Positions 1 to 8,095 of a stretch of DNA of 38,877 bases are shown here, piece after piece; positions within the stretch are counted from its first letter, which is position 1; each line of letters starts with the position of its first letter. Source of the DNA: Candidatus Nealsonbacteria bacterium (GTDB taxonomy: Bacteria; Patescibacteriota; Minisyncoccia; Minisyncoccales; CSSED10-335); the NCBI GenBank assembly GCA_019923605.1, contig JAHXGM010000004.1, forward strand, positions 1 to 38,877, in the 5' to 3' direction. Made by a program: the position numbers and the translations under genes. Under the pieces are notes generated by a model. It was not told where the DNA came from. It saw nothing but the letters and a program-made list of their open reading frames with translations, and did no database searches.

Positions 1-166
1 TTTCCATTATCTGATCCAAGATCAAGCACTTTTAAACTATCTAGATTAACCCCTTCTTCTTTTCTAAGAAATTAAGATAACACATAAGATCACTTCTTAG
101 CTCATCTCCCATTTTTAATAATTGAGAATTTTGATACTTTTGTTCCCATGCTTTTTCTTGAGGCAT
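1..166 (-). pseudogene. 5' part of a class I SAM-dependent methyltransferase, frameshifted and cut by the window edge
   Basis: Reading leftwards from the ATG at 166, two nt after the ABC-exporter stop, the product begins MPQEKAWEQKYQNSQLLKMG and runs in frame to about residue 34. It then hits a stop at about position 40. In another frame the text continues RKEEGVNLDSLKVLDLGSDN, which contains the VLDLGSxxG motif I (SAM-binding loop) of class I methyltransferases. One missing T in the T-run at about 69-71 explains the break. The gene is probably co-transcribed with the exporter. Whether the indel is biological or an assembly error cannot be told here, and the rest of the gene lies outside the window. 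Confidence 0.6.
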
Positions 167-168
167 AT

Positions 169-1950
169 CTATTTTCTATCACTTAATTCATCGTCTTCTT
201 CTGTTATAAAACCGTGAACCTGACTACTCCATAAATCAAAGTATAGTCCGGATTTTTGGATTAGCTCTTTATGAGTCCCCATTTCAACTATTTCTCCTTC
301 TTTAAATACAATAATTCTATCCATCTTTTGAATGGTTGATAGGCGATGAGCGATAACTATTGTTGTTCTGTCTTTAATTAATTCTTCAAGAGCATTTTGT
401 ATTTTCTTTTCAGCAATAGAATCAAGTGAACTTGTCGCTTCATCTAAAATTACAATGGGAGCATTCTTAATCATGGCACGAGCAATTGCGATTCGTTGTC
501 TTTCCCCGCCCGATAATTTAATTCCACGTTCTCCAACAAGAGAATCGTATTTCATAGGAAGCGCATCTATGAATTCATGGGCATAAGCTCTTTTTGAAAC
601 ATTAACAACTTCTTGAAAAGTTGCACTCGGTCTTGCATAGGCAATATTATCCCGAAGTGATCTATGAAACAATGATGGGTCTTGAGGAACATAAGCTATT
701 TTCTTTCTTAATTCTTCTTGTGAAACCTTAGTTATATCTTGCCCGTCTATTGTGATATTTCCCCCTTGGATATCTACAAATCTTAGAAGTAATTTAATAA
801 TCGTTGTCTTTCCGGCTCCTGAGTAGCCAACTAAAGCAACTTTTTCGCCTGGTTTTATAAATAAGTCTAATTCATTGAAAATAACGTTATTTTGATCGTA
901 AGCAAAAGTAACTTTATTGAATCTAATATCCCCTCTTGTAACAAAAAGTTTTTCTGGTTTTATAGGATCTTTGACTCCCGGTTTTCTGTCAAAAATTTTA
1001 ACCATTTCATCGGCATCGGCTATAGCAGAAGATATTTTTATAATATTCCTACTTATTGACCAAACAATATTAAAGCTTGTTAAAACATAAACTTGTACTA
1101 AAACAATGGTACCGGTAGAAACAGAGCCACTTTTCCATAGATTGATTGCAAACCAAATTATTACAATATTAAATATAGCAATTATGAATCCTTGAATCAT
1201 TCCATCCCAGAATACCTGTTGCATCCATGCAGCATATCTTTTTTCTTGCTGATACGAGGTAGTCTTAGCAAAATTCTTTGATTCTCTTTTTTCAGTTGCA
1301 AACATTTTAACAGTAAAAATATTAGAAACAATATCTGAATAATGACCTGTAGTATAAGAATCAGCCTCAGCATTAGTGAGACTCTTTGGTATTTGCCATC
1401 TCACTAATATTCTAACTATCACTCCATAAAATCCAATCCAAATTAAAAATGCCAAACCAAGTACTGCAGAATGATACCAAAGAACAATAAGTGAACTCAA
1501 AAGAGTAATTCCACTCATCCATATTTGGAAGATAAATTGATCATGTAAAATTTCAAACGCATGTATAAAGCGCTTTGTTTTAGCAACAAGGCCACCCACA
1601 AAAGTGCTTGAGAAAAAAGTGTATGAATGCCTTTGTAGTTTTTCTAGGGAATAATCGTAAAGTTCTTTTAGTATTTTACTTTGAGTTTTAACCAAAAGAT
1701 AATCACCTAAACGATAAAAACAATTATATAATATAACTATGAAAACCAGTGAGATTAATAGAAAATTTAATTGCTGGTGAGCATTGGGTGGATTAACTGA
1801 AACAATATCAACTATCCCCTTGTATATTAAAGGAACAATAACATTTGTTGATATAACTCCTAATCCATATGAAACTAAAATAAGTGCCTGTAACCAAGTG
1901 TACTTTTTTAAAAACTTCCAATAATGACTAAATATAGACTTATAATTCAT
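169..1950 (-). CDS. ABC transporter, fused permease and ATP-binding protein (MsbA-like exporter)
   Basis: A 593-residue half-transporter of the lipid/drug/peptide exporter type, expected to act as a dimer in the cytoplasmic membrane. The N-terminal ~310 residues hold about six hydrophobic membrane segments. The C-terminal ATPase shows, in order, Walker A (GYSGAGKTTI), a Q-loop (YVPQDPSLF), the signature LSGGERQRIAIARAM, Walker B (IVILDEATSSLD) and the H-loop (IAHRLSTI), so it should be active. The substrate cannot be read from sequence. Upstream, TGTTATACT (1965-1973) is an extended -10 box ending 14 nt before the ATG, and no SD is visible. A methyltransferase reading frame follows 2 nt after the stop. 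Confidence 0.9.
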   Translation of the reverse strand: MNYKSIFSHYWKFLKKYTWLQALILVSYGLGVISTNVIVPLIYKGIVDIVSVNPPNAHQQLNFLLISLVFIVILYNCFYRLGDYLLVKTQSKILKELYDYSLEKLQRHSYTFFSSTFVGGLVAKTKRFIHAFEILHDQFIFQIWMSGITLLSSLIVLWYHSAVLGLAFLIWIGFYGVIVRILVRWQIPKSLTNAEADSYTTGHYSDIVSNIFTVKMFATEKRESKNFAKTTSYQQEKRYAAWMQQVFWDGMIQGFIIAIFNIVIIWFAINLWKSGSVSTGTIVLVQVYVLTSFNIVWSISRNIIKISSAIADADEMVKIFDRKPGVKDPIKPEKLFVTRGDIRFNKVTFAYDQNNVIFNELDLFIKPGEKVALVGYSGAGKTTIIKLLLRFVDIQGGNITIDGQDITKVSQEELRKKIAYVPQDPSLFHRSLRDNIAYARPSATFQEVVNVSKRAYAHEFIDALPMKYDSLVGERGIKLSGGERQRIAIARAMIKNAPIVILDEATSSLDSIAEKKIQNALEELIKDRTTIVIAHRLSTIQKMDRIIVFKEGEIVEMGTHKELIQKSGLYFDLWSSQVHGFITEEDDELSDRK

Positions 1951-1964
1951 AGCTTAATGTTTAA

Positions 1965-1973
1965 AGTATAACA
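1965..1973 (-). promoter_or_regulatory. Extended -10 promoter of the ABC exporter
   Basis: The minus strand reads TGTTATACT. A weak -35 candidate, TTGTTG, lies 17 bp further upstream at 1988-1993. The predicted transcript start is about 7-8 nt before the ATG, leaving a very short leader without SD. Confidence 0.4.
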
Positions 1974-2045
1974 AAACATTCCATAAACAACAAAAAACTA
2001 ACGCAAAGCACTAACTATAGACGCATTTGATAGAGGCACCAGCTA

Positions 2046-2205
2046 AGTTTTTCTGCACTAACGAAATTAAGATTTAAAAAAAATATCAGAAAGAAAAAAC
2101 TAACAATGACTTATGATAATGGATCTGCTTTTACTGATTACGAACTCATAAAAAAAGAAAATTGAGAATCAAAATGTTTTACTTTGGAATAGAATCCAGG
2201 TTTAT
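2046..2205 (+). pseudogene. Relic of an IS30-type transposase catalytic domain
   Basis: In the 288-nt gap between trigger factor and the exporter, one plus-strand frame reads ...KKKLTMTYDNGSAFTDYEL... and stops at 2163-2165. The TYDNGxxFxxxELI pattern is the second catalytic Asp region of IS30-family transposases; compare VYDRGPEFALWKMI in the intact element at 24373-25281. After the stop, other frames still carry KCYFGIES-like text, as expected of a frameshifted continuation. No start, first Asp, catalytic Glu or terminal repeats can be recognised. The rest of the gap shows nothing else except the exporter promoter. Confidence 0.5.
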
Positions 2206-2238
2206 CCATAAAAAAGACTTTTGATTACCCCTTTTTTC

Positions 2239-3513
2239 TTACTTAGAGTTTTCTAAAAGTTCAAATACTTTTTCATTTTGTAGAAGGTCCTCAATGTACA
2301 CCTTCAATCTTTCAATGTCTAATTCTTTTTTAGTCTTTGGGTCATGGATTCTATTAAGATATGACTCTGATTCCTTTTGAACTTCTTCTTCAGAAACCTT
2401 AACGCCCTCTTCCTTTGCAATTTTCTGAAGTATGAGAGCTGTCATAATTCTTTTCTTAGCTCTATCTTCCCAGTCCTTCGCAATCTCTTCTTTAGTTTTT
2501 TTGATTTGCTTAAGGTAATCTTCAATTTTCATTCCAGACTGACTTAGTTGATGTTCGAATTCATGAAACATATTATCTATCTCTCTTTCTATCATTATTT
2601 CTGGAATATCAACTGATGATTCTTTGCCTATCTCTTCAATAATCTTTACTCTTAGTCTCTCTTTTTCTTTCTGTTCTTTTTCAAGCTTTACATTTTCTTC
2701 AATCTTTTTATTAAGATCATTAGGATTAGTAAAATCTCCTAAAGATTTTGCAAACTCTTCATTTATTTCCGGAAGTTGTCTTTCGTAAACTTCTAATACT
2801 TTAACATCGAAATCAATGTCTCGCTCATTTCCATCTTGAGGATTTGGCATCTTAACAGTGATGGTCTTCTCTTCTCCCTTTTTCATGCCAATTAATTGTT
2901 CCTCGAAACCTTGAATGAATTTTTTCTCTCCAACTATTATCTTGGCTTTTTCTCCTTTTATACCTTCTTGATCCACACCATCTAATTTGCCAGAAAAATC
3001 GATTTCTACCTCATCACCATCCTTAACCTCTCTATTTACAAGAACAGTTTTAGCTCTAGTTTTTCTTATAGTATCTAATATTTTTTCTACTTCTTTTTTT
3101 TCAACCTTAATTTCCTTTTTATCTTTAAGAGATTTCTTAGCAATGCTTTTATAATCAGGAAGCTTTACTTCCGGTAATACAGAAACAGTTGCTTTGTAAA
3201 CAAAAGGATTATTGGGAGTAGATATAATGATATCTATTTCTGGTTGAGAAATAATAAAGAGCTCACTCTCTTTAATAACCCTAGGATAGGTATCTTCAAT
3301 TGCATCATGAGTTGCTTCGTGCCAAATTTTTTCTTTTCCAACATTCTTTTCCACGATATTTTTAGGCGCTTTCCCAGGTCTAAATCCTTTGATTTCTATT
3401 TTTGAAGATATTTTTTCAACTGCCCTATTGAAATAGTTGCTCATTTCTTCTATTGAAACAGTTACCTCAATTTCTTTTTTAGACTTTTCTTTATCTGAAA
3501 TTTTAAAATCCAT
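2239..3513 (-). CDS. tig: Trigger factor, ribosome-associated chaperone and peptidyl-prolyl isomerase
   Basis: A 424-residue protein of normal trigger-factor length. The ribosome-docking signature GFRPGKAP is at residues 43-50. A central FKBP-type domain follows at about 155-240 (GDEVEIDFSGKLDG near its start), then a long charged helical C-terminal arm ending near ENSK. It binds nascent chains at the exit tunnel. The gene stands alone. A TAGAAT -10 box (3519-3524) ends only 5 nt before the ATG and no SD is seen, so a leaderless message is likely. The downstream side holds the IS30 relic, with no obvious terminator. Confidence 0.95.
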   Translation of the reverse strand: MDFKISDKEKSKKEIEVTVSIEEMSNYFNRAVEKISSKIEIKGFRPGKAPKNIVEKNVGKEKIWHEATHDAIEDTYPRVIKESELFIISQPEIDIIISTPNNPFVYKATVSVLPEVKLPDYKSIAKKSLKDKKEIKVEKKEVEKILDTIRKTRAKTVLVNREVKDGDEVEIDFSGKLDGVDQEGIKGEKAKIIVGEKKFIQGFEEQLIGMKKGEEKTITVKMPNPQDGNERDIDFDVKVLEVYERQLPEINEEFAKSLGDFTNPNDLNKKIEENVKLEKEQKEKERLRVKIIEEIGKESSVDIPEIMIEREIDNMFHEFEHQLSQSGMKIEDYLKQIKKTKEEIAKDWEDRAKKRIMTALILQKIAKEEGVKVSEEEVQKESESYLNRIHDPKTKKELDIERLKVYIEDLLQNEKVFELLENSK

Positions 3514-3595
3514 GAATTATTCTAATTTATTTTTTAATCACATTAGTAATTTAACATATATTGGAGATATTGCAAAAAAATGGCAAGACGGCAGA

Positions 3596-4039
3596 CTACT
3601 CTCCTATAATTTGTACTTGTATATTTCTTGGTCTTGAGCTATCTAGTTCAACTAACATTATGTTTTGCCATTGGCCTAATTGCAGTTTGTTATCAATTAA
3701 GTTTATCGTGGCATTCATCAGTAAGTGTATTGCCTTACAGTGAGAATGTCCATTCATACATTCGCTATCACAAACATTTACTGTTCTCATTGAAAGGTTA
3801 TCGTGTCGATATTCTTTTGACTTCGGAGAACATTCTTCTAAATTATCTTTAATGTCTTCAATTAAAAGAGGTTCATTTTCATTCACCATTAAAGCTGCTG
3901 AGGTATGAAGTATTTGAATATTAACCAGTCCGTTTTTTATTCCTGAATTGTCAACGAAATCTTTAACTTCATTAGTAATATCAATGAAGTCGTATTCTCC
4001 TTTTGTTTGGTAGTTAAATGTTTTGTTTAAAATTTTCAT
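3596..4039 (-). CDS. YjbQ/UPF0047 family protein
   Basis: A 147-residue protein matching the UPF0047 (YjbQ) family over its full length. It has HTSAAL at residues 45-50, a NENEPLL stretch, the NGHSHCKA segment (usually NxHxHLRA), and LGQWQNIMLVELDSSRPR near the end. Family members have been linked to weak thiamine-phosphate synthase activity, but the physiological role is unsettled. The start lies 2 nt after the stop of the polyprenyl synthase, so the two form one operon. The ATG follows an A/T-only stretch (AAATAAAT) without SD. Confidence 0.85.
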   Translation of the reverse strand: MKILNKTFNYQTKGEYDFIDITNEVKDFVDNSGIKNGLVNIQILHTSAALMVNENEPLLIEDIKDNLEECSPKSKEYRHDNLSMRTVNVCDSECMNGHSHCKAIHLLMNATINLIDNKLQLGQWQNIMLVELDSSRPRNIQVQIIGE

Positions 4040-4041
4040 AT

Positions 4042-5076
4042 TTATTTATATCTTTTAATAACAAAATTAGCTAAAAGATTCATTAATTCGTGCCATTCGT
4101 TTTTTGGAAGTGGCTCTAGAAAAGATTTTGATTCTTTAATATATTCCTCTCCCATCTTTTCCGCCATTTCTTTACTATTTGTTTTCTCAATTAATTCTAT
4201 GGCTCTTTTAATGTCTCTCTTGAGTATCTTTTTATTAGATAGAATGTCTAATAGCTCTTTTTTGTCTTTATTTTTTAATTTTTCTATAGCCAGGAGTATT
4301 ACAATATTTCCACCCTTACCTTCAACTATATCTTTACCTATTTGTTTTCCTAATTTTTTTTCATCTCCAAATATATCAAGGATATCATCTTGAATCTGAA
4401 AGGCCATGCCAAGATTCAATCCATAGCCACCTAAAGCATTAACTTCCTCTTTTGATCCGTTAGCTGATATCCCGCCTATTTCACAAGATAATTGAAAAAG
4501 AATTGCAGTCTTTTTCATTATCATTTCAAGATAATCTTTTAAAGATATTTCCTTAAAACGATTTTCTTGAATGTAAGGCTCATTTTCTTTCTCCTTTCGA
4601 TCGTATAAGATATCAAGAATTTCTCCTTCTGTTACTAATTTTAATCCTCTTGCAAACATCTCTGATATTAGAATAGGATTCTTTGATCTTTGAGTAGCCT
4701 GAAAAATTGAAGAAGCATAAATCATAGCTACACATTCTGCTGTAGATTTACCAAGCTTTTTCCATAACGTCGGTTTGCCTCTTCTTAAGTAAGAATTGTC
4801 TATAATATCATCAATTATTAGAGTATAATTATGTAGAATTTCAATTCCTGCTGCAGGATAAATAGCATATTTAGTTTTACCGTTCAATAGATAGCACGCA
4901 GACAATAAAAGAGCCGGCCTTAATCTTTTTCCGCCGGCTGACAACTGATATTTAACTATTTCTGAAAATTTTTCATCAACACTTAACCCCAAAATCTCCT
5001 CTATTACTGGATCCACCACTTCCCCCAGTTCCTCCAGAGTCCTTAATAGATCTTCTGATTGTTTCTTTTCAAACAT
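4042..5076 (-). CDS. Polyprenyl diphosphate synthase (trans-type)
   Basis: A 344-residue all-alpha prenyltransferase that condenses isopentenyl diphosphate onto allylic diphosphates. The first aspartate-rich motif DDIID is at residues 89-93 followed by RRGKPT; the second, DDILD, is at 230-234 with GKQIGKD after it. A Tyr five residues before the first motif is, in this family, associated with shorter (C15-C20) products, but chain length is not certain. It draws on the pathway fed by dxs in this window and may supply quinone-like or lipid-carrier chains. It is first in a two-gene operon. A TATAAT (5098-5103) sits 21 nt upstream of the ATG. Confidence 0.9.
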   Translation of the reverse strand: MFEKKQSEDLLRTLEELGEVVDPVIEEILGLSVDEKFSEIVKYQLSAGGKRLRPALLLSACYLLNGKTKYAIYPAAGIEILHNYTLIIDDIIDNSYLRRGKPTLWKKLGKSTAECVAMIYASSIFQATQRSKNPILISEMFARGLKLVTEGEILDILYDRKEKENEPYIQENRFKEISLKDYLEMIMKKTAILFQLSCEIGGISANGSKEEVNALGGYGLNLGMAFQIQDDILDIFGDEKKLGKQIGKDIVEGKGGNIVILLAIEKLKNKDKKELLDILSNKKILKRDIKRAIELIEKTNSKEMAEKMGEEYIKESKSFLEPLPKNEWHELMNLLANFVIKRYK

Positions 5077-5160
5077 TTAATAATTTATTTAAGTCAAATT
5101 ATACTGATTTTAGATAAAAAGACGAGCCATTATTGTATTAACAAGGACTTGTGAGAATAA

Positions 5161-5343
5161 TTACATCTCTTTTTTTTCTTCTGATTCGGTATTTGTACTG
5201 GTATCTGACTCAGAAAAGAAACTATCTTCTTCCATCTTCTTATGCTCTTCAGCTTTAACCTCTTCCTCTTTCTTTTGATTCATAAGGTAAGCACCAGCAA
5301 GTAATGTAATCAAAACAATTAAACCAATGATTAATATATCCAT
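5161..5343 (-). CDS. Small membrane-anchored acidic protein, unknown function
   Basis: A 60-residue ORF. An N-terminal hydrophobic segment (about residues 3-20, ILIIGLIVLITLLAGAYL) is followed by a highly charged Lys/Glu tail ending in ESEEKKEM. This is a single-pass anchor with a cytoplasmic or extracellular acidic tail. It has no recognised family. Regular spacing between murC and the prenyl synthase and protein-like composition support it as a real gene, but there is no SD to confirm the start. Confidence 0.55.
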   Translation of the reverse strand: MDILIIGLIVLITLLAGAYLMNQKKEEEVKAEEHKKMEEDSFFSESDTSTNTESEEKKEM

Positions 5344-5405
5344 AATATGTTTGAGATTATTTATTTTTTAAAATATCGACTTTACTCTAATGTATTGTCT
5401 TATTA

Positions 5406-6716
5406 TTAACTACTTTTGTCAATAAATTTTTCCTTAAGTCTTAGGAATAATTCATAGATATCGCCTGCTCCCATAACAATTAAAACATCGTCCTTTTGAT
5501 GAGTTTCTGTTGTGTATTTTTCAATAAGGTTAAAGGTTTTTTTACAAATAACATTTTTACTATTTACAGCACGCGCTAATTTCTTTGAATTAACTTTCTT
5601 TTTTATACTTTCCTTTTCTCGACCAGGCACAGTATATATCTCAGACAGTATTATTTCATCAATTGGCATTTCTTTTAATGTTTTCACAAAATCATTAAAA
5701 AGGCTAAATGTTCTTTCATATTGATGAGGCTGGAAAATACATCTTATTCTTTTCTTAGGAAACTTTTCCCTCGCAGCTTTTAATGTCTTTTCAATCTCTG
5801 TGGGATGATGTCCATAGTCAGATACCAGAGTTATATCTTTCCCCTTAAAAATTTCAAAACGACGCCAAGAACCTTTGTATAAAGATAGCCCCTGAAGAAT
5901 GGCGCCTTTTTTAATCCCCAATATTAGGGCTGTTTCAAATGCTGCTAGAGCATTGTATAGATTGTGCTCTCCGGGAACTTTAATGATTTTTTTTATTTCT
6001 TTTGCTTCACTCTGCTTGATTGAATAATATTCAACTCCCCTTCTTTTATCTAGAATTTTATTAATATTTTCATCCTCTTTATTTGCAATAATGTAACCAT
6101 TATGATGAATATTTTCTAAGTATTTAGAAAAAGCTTTTAATATATTGTTGATATTTTTATAGTAGTCAAGATGATCAGCTTCAATATTGGTCAGTGTTAT
6201 TATCCTCGGATGATAATTCAGAAATGATTCCTTGTATTCGTCTGCTTCAATGACTAAATATTTTGATTTCCCCATTCTAAAATTACCATTGTCAAACTCC
6301 TTCATTTTTGTCCCAATAATTACAGTCGGATCTAATCCAGCATTTATTAGAATAAGGGCTATCATTGAAGAAGTTGTACTTTTGCCATGAGTTCCTGAAA
6401 CAGCGATAGTGAAATACTTTTTAGTTATTTCTCCTAGTGCTTCAGGGTAAGTTTGGGTTTTTATTCCAAGACTAATTGCTTTTTTAAGTTCTGGGTTGTT
6501 TGGTTTAACAGCCGGGCTATAAATTACAAGATCAATATCTTTTGATATATTTTTAGCCGAATTATTTATAGATATTTTTACTCCCAACTTTTCAAGCTTT
6601 TCAGTAATCTCAGAAGAATTAAGATCTGATCCGCTAACTGTATTTTCTGTTGCAATAAAATATTGAGCAAGAGAAGAAACTCCGATACCTCCTATTCCAA
6701 TAAAATGAACCTTCAT
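5406..6716 (-). CDS. murC: UDP-N-acetylmuramate--L-alanine ligase
   Basis: A 436-residue Mur ligase that adds L-Ala to UDP-MurNAc in the cytoplasm, the first peptide step of peptidoglycan synthesis. The N-terminal Rossmann-like GIGGIGVSSLA (residues 7-17) is typical of MurC/Mpl. The ATP loop GTHGKSTT is at 108-115, the central metal/ATP region has EADEYKESF, and the C-terminal domain has SDYGHHPTEIEKTL and MGAGDIYEL. Mpl is an alternative, but length and lack of recycling genes favour MurC. Its ATG overlaps the stop of the upstream phosphodiesterase (ATGA at 6713-6716), implying translational coupling. ddl in the same window belongs to the same pathway. Confidence 0.93.
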   Translation of the reverse strand: MKVHFIGIGGIGVSSLAQYFIATENTVSGSDLNSSEITEKLEKLGVKISINNSAKNISKDIDLVIYSPAVKPNNPELKKAISLGIKTQTYPEALGEITKKYFTIAVSGTHGKSTTSSMIALILINAGLDPTVIIGTKMKEFDNGNFRMGKSKYLVIEADEYKESFLNYHPRIITLTNIEADHLDYYKNINNILKAFSKYLENIHHNGYIIANKEDENINKILDKRRGVEYYSIKQSEAKEIKKIIKVPGEHNLYNALAAFETALILGIKKGAILQGLSLYKGSWRRFEIFKGKDITLVSDYGHHPTEIEKTLKAAREKFPKKRIRCIFQPHQYERTFSLFNDFVKTLKEMPIDEIILSEIYTVPGREKESIKKKVNSKKLARAVNSKNVICKKTFNLIEKYTTETHQKDDVLIVMGAGDIYELFLRLKEKFIDKSS

Positions 6717-7279
6717 ATATTTTTTAGTTTAAAAGTTTCGACAACACTATATTCCGAACCCGTTTTTTTTAATATTGATTCCATTAGTTCTATAGAACCT
6801 ATTTTAACATTAATATTAATTTTCTCCTTTATTTCAGGTCTTTCTTCTGGATCAATTTGCCTAAATTCCATTTGATTAATCCTGGCTAAAGTGATGTGAG
6901 GCAGATTTTTTTCCTTTTCAATCTTTATATCATTAATTTTTGTTTTTGCTATTTTTTCTTCTAGTAATTCCCTCAATTCAACCAATTCTTTTGTTTTTTT
7001 TACATTAGCCCATATAAAGCTATAACCATTGGGTGGTCCATAGGATATTTCTTCAATAACTAAATCTAAAGGTTTTGCTTGGTCGGTAATATTTTTAATT
7101 ATCTCCTTACACTCTTCTATTTTTTTATCTGGTAATTGCCCTAAAAAAAGAAGGGTTAAATGAAGATTTTTTCCGTCAATCCATTTTGCAGGAATTTCCG
7201 GCCAATAACTTTGATGTTTTCTAAGATTTTCCTTTAATTCTTTTGGAAGATTTACAGCAATAAAAAAATTAGTTTTCAT
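6713..7279 (-). CDS. thpR: RNA 2',3'-cyclic phosphodiesterase (2H family, LigT/ThpR-like)
   Basis: A 188-residue 2H phosphoesterase. The two catalytic His-x-Thr motifs are visible as HLTLLFLG (about residue 40) and HITLARI (about residue 127). The family hydrolyses 2',3'-cyclic phosphates on RNA ends and shows weak 2'-5' RNA ligase activity. The start at 7279 is chosen because MKTNFFIAVNLP matches the usual first strand and because a TGTTAGAAT extended -10 (7288-7296) ends 8 nt upstream. The promoter is shared head-to-head with the plus-strand gene at 7320. murC follows with a 4-nt overlap. Confidence 0.85.
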   Translation of the reverse strand: MKTNFFIAVNLPKELKENLRKHQSYWPEIPAKWIDGKNLHLTLLFLGQLPDKKIEECKEIIKNITDQAKPLDLVIEEISYGPPNGYSFIWANVKKTKELVELRELLEEKIAKTKINDIKIEKEKNLPHITLARINQMEFRQIDPEERPEIKEKININVKIGSIELMESILKKTGSEYSVVETFKLKNI

Positions 7280-7287
7280 GATATTTC

Positions 7288-7312
7288 ATTCTAACAAAAA
7301 AGGTGTTAGAAT
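7288..7312. promoter_or_regulatory. Symmetric divergent promoter pair in an inverted repeat
   Basis: ATTCTAAC (7288-7295) and GTTAGAAT (7305-7312) form a perfect 8-bp inverted repeat centred on 7300. Read outward, each strand gives the same extended -10, TGTTAGAAT. It ends 8 nt before the thpR ATG (minus, 7279) and 7 nt before the ATG at 7320 (plus). No good -35 is seen on either side. Predicted leaders are 1-2 nt. The palindrome could also bind a dimeric regulator. Confidence 0.6.
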
Positions 7313-7319
7313 AAAAGCG

Positions 7320-7622
7320 ATGAAATTTAGAATAAACCAAGATATAAAAGAAAGTATTGTTAACGAAATGAGAAGAGCTGGTTATAATTGTCTTGGGAGA
7401 GGCCAGAATAAAGAGGAATTTTCTTTTGTTAAGGCTCTGCAACCAGGTGGATATCCTAGGTTTCATCTTTTTGTTCGCTTTGACCAAGGAAAAGAGCCCC
7501 TCTTTAATTTACACTTAGATCAAAAGAAAGCTGTATACAAGGGAACTACTGCCCATTCTGCTGATCACGATGGTCCAGTGATAGACAAGGAAGTAACAAG
7601 GATAATATCTATTTTATCCTAA
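7320..7622 (+). CDS. Conserved hypothetical protein, about 100 residues
   Basis: A small soluble protein starting MKFRINQDIKESIVNEMRRA and containing PRFHLFVRFDQG, NLHLDQKKAVYKGTTAHSAD and a C-terminal helix KEVTRIISILS. The open frame extends upstream to 7278, inside thpR. The ATG at 7320 is preferred because it lies 7 nt after the extended -10 and avoids overlap with the divergent start. The evenly spaced His/Asp residues (HLDQKK, TAHSADHD) suggest a binding or catalytic site, but I recognise no named family. I recall similar proteins from CPR genomes, which is not checkable here. It precedes the orphan gene at 7656. Confidence 0.7.
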   Translation: MKFRINQDIKESIVNEMRRAGYNCLGRGQNKEEFSFVKALQPGGYPRFHLFVRFDQGKEPLFNLHLDQKKAVYKGTTAHSADHDGPVIDKEVTRIISILS

Positions 7623-7642
7623 TTGTAAGTCAAAGAATTTAT

Positions 7643-7651
7643 TGATATAAT
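7643..7651 (+). promoter_or_regulatory. Extended -10 promoter for the 7656 gene
   Basis: TGATATAAT matches the extended -10 consensus exactly. It ends only 4 nt before the ATG at 7656, so transcription would begin at or within the start codon. If used, the message is leaderless. Confidence 0.5.
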
Positions 7652-7655
7652 CACG

Positions 7656-8084
7656 ATGAAATCAGATAATAAAGAAACTTCAATACAAGAAATAGTTAAT
7701 CACTATTTCTACACCAAAGGACTTACTTTGGATGAAATAAAAGAGGACGCAAAGAAGAAAAAGATAATATATTCTCGATTTACTAAACCCGCCAAACAAT
7801 TATTAGATTTAGCCGGTTCGAAGACAAAAGCAAAATCAGCAATAGACACTGTTTCCAAATGGGCCGATTCAAGAAACTTGGACTATACCATAGAAACGGT
7901 AGTAAAAAAGTGGCTAGAGCTAGACCGACTAAAACCTAAGAAAGCAGTAAAAAAACCTTTTTATCGCGGACATCCTATGATATGGTCTGAGGCAAAGAAA
8001 AAATGGTTTGTTGTTGACGAAACCAATACTTGGCTTGAGTTCGCTGATGATGAAGAAAAAATAGAGTGGAAAATTATAAAATAA
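7656..8084 (+). CDS. Hypothetical protein, basic helical N-terminus and Trp-rich C-terminus
   Basis: 142 residues. The first ~95 are Lys-rich and mostly helical (TLDEIKEDAKKKKIIYSRFT, then SAIDTVSKWADSRNLDYTIE). The last 40 contain PFYRGHPMIWSEAKKKWFVV and WLEFADDEEKIEWKI, a Trp-rich beta-like segment. There is no signal peptide or membrane segment. The composition suggests nucleic-acid binding, which is inference only; no family is recognised. Its stop TAA overlaps a possible ATG of fmt (TAATG at 8082-8086), so the two are likely translated from one message. Confidence 0.7.
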   Translation: MKSDNKETSIQEIVNHYFYTKGLTLDEIKEDAKKKKIIYSRFTKPAKQLLDLAGSKTKAKSAIDTVSKWADSRNLDYTIETVVKKWLELDRLKPKKAVKKPFYRGHPMIWSEAKKKWFVVDETNTWLEFADDEEKIEWKIIK

Positions 8085-8095
8085 TGATAAGAAAA

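Noticed and set aside
3437-3852. Three plus-strand ORFs of 60-74 codons across the tig/YjbQ junction
   Set aside because: They lie antisense to clearly conserved coding sequence and have no protein-like features or start signals.
7269-7487. 72-codon minus-strand ORF next to thpR
   Set aside because: Antisense to the better-supported plus-strand gene at 7320 and overlapping the thpR start and the divergent promoter.
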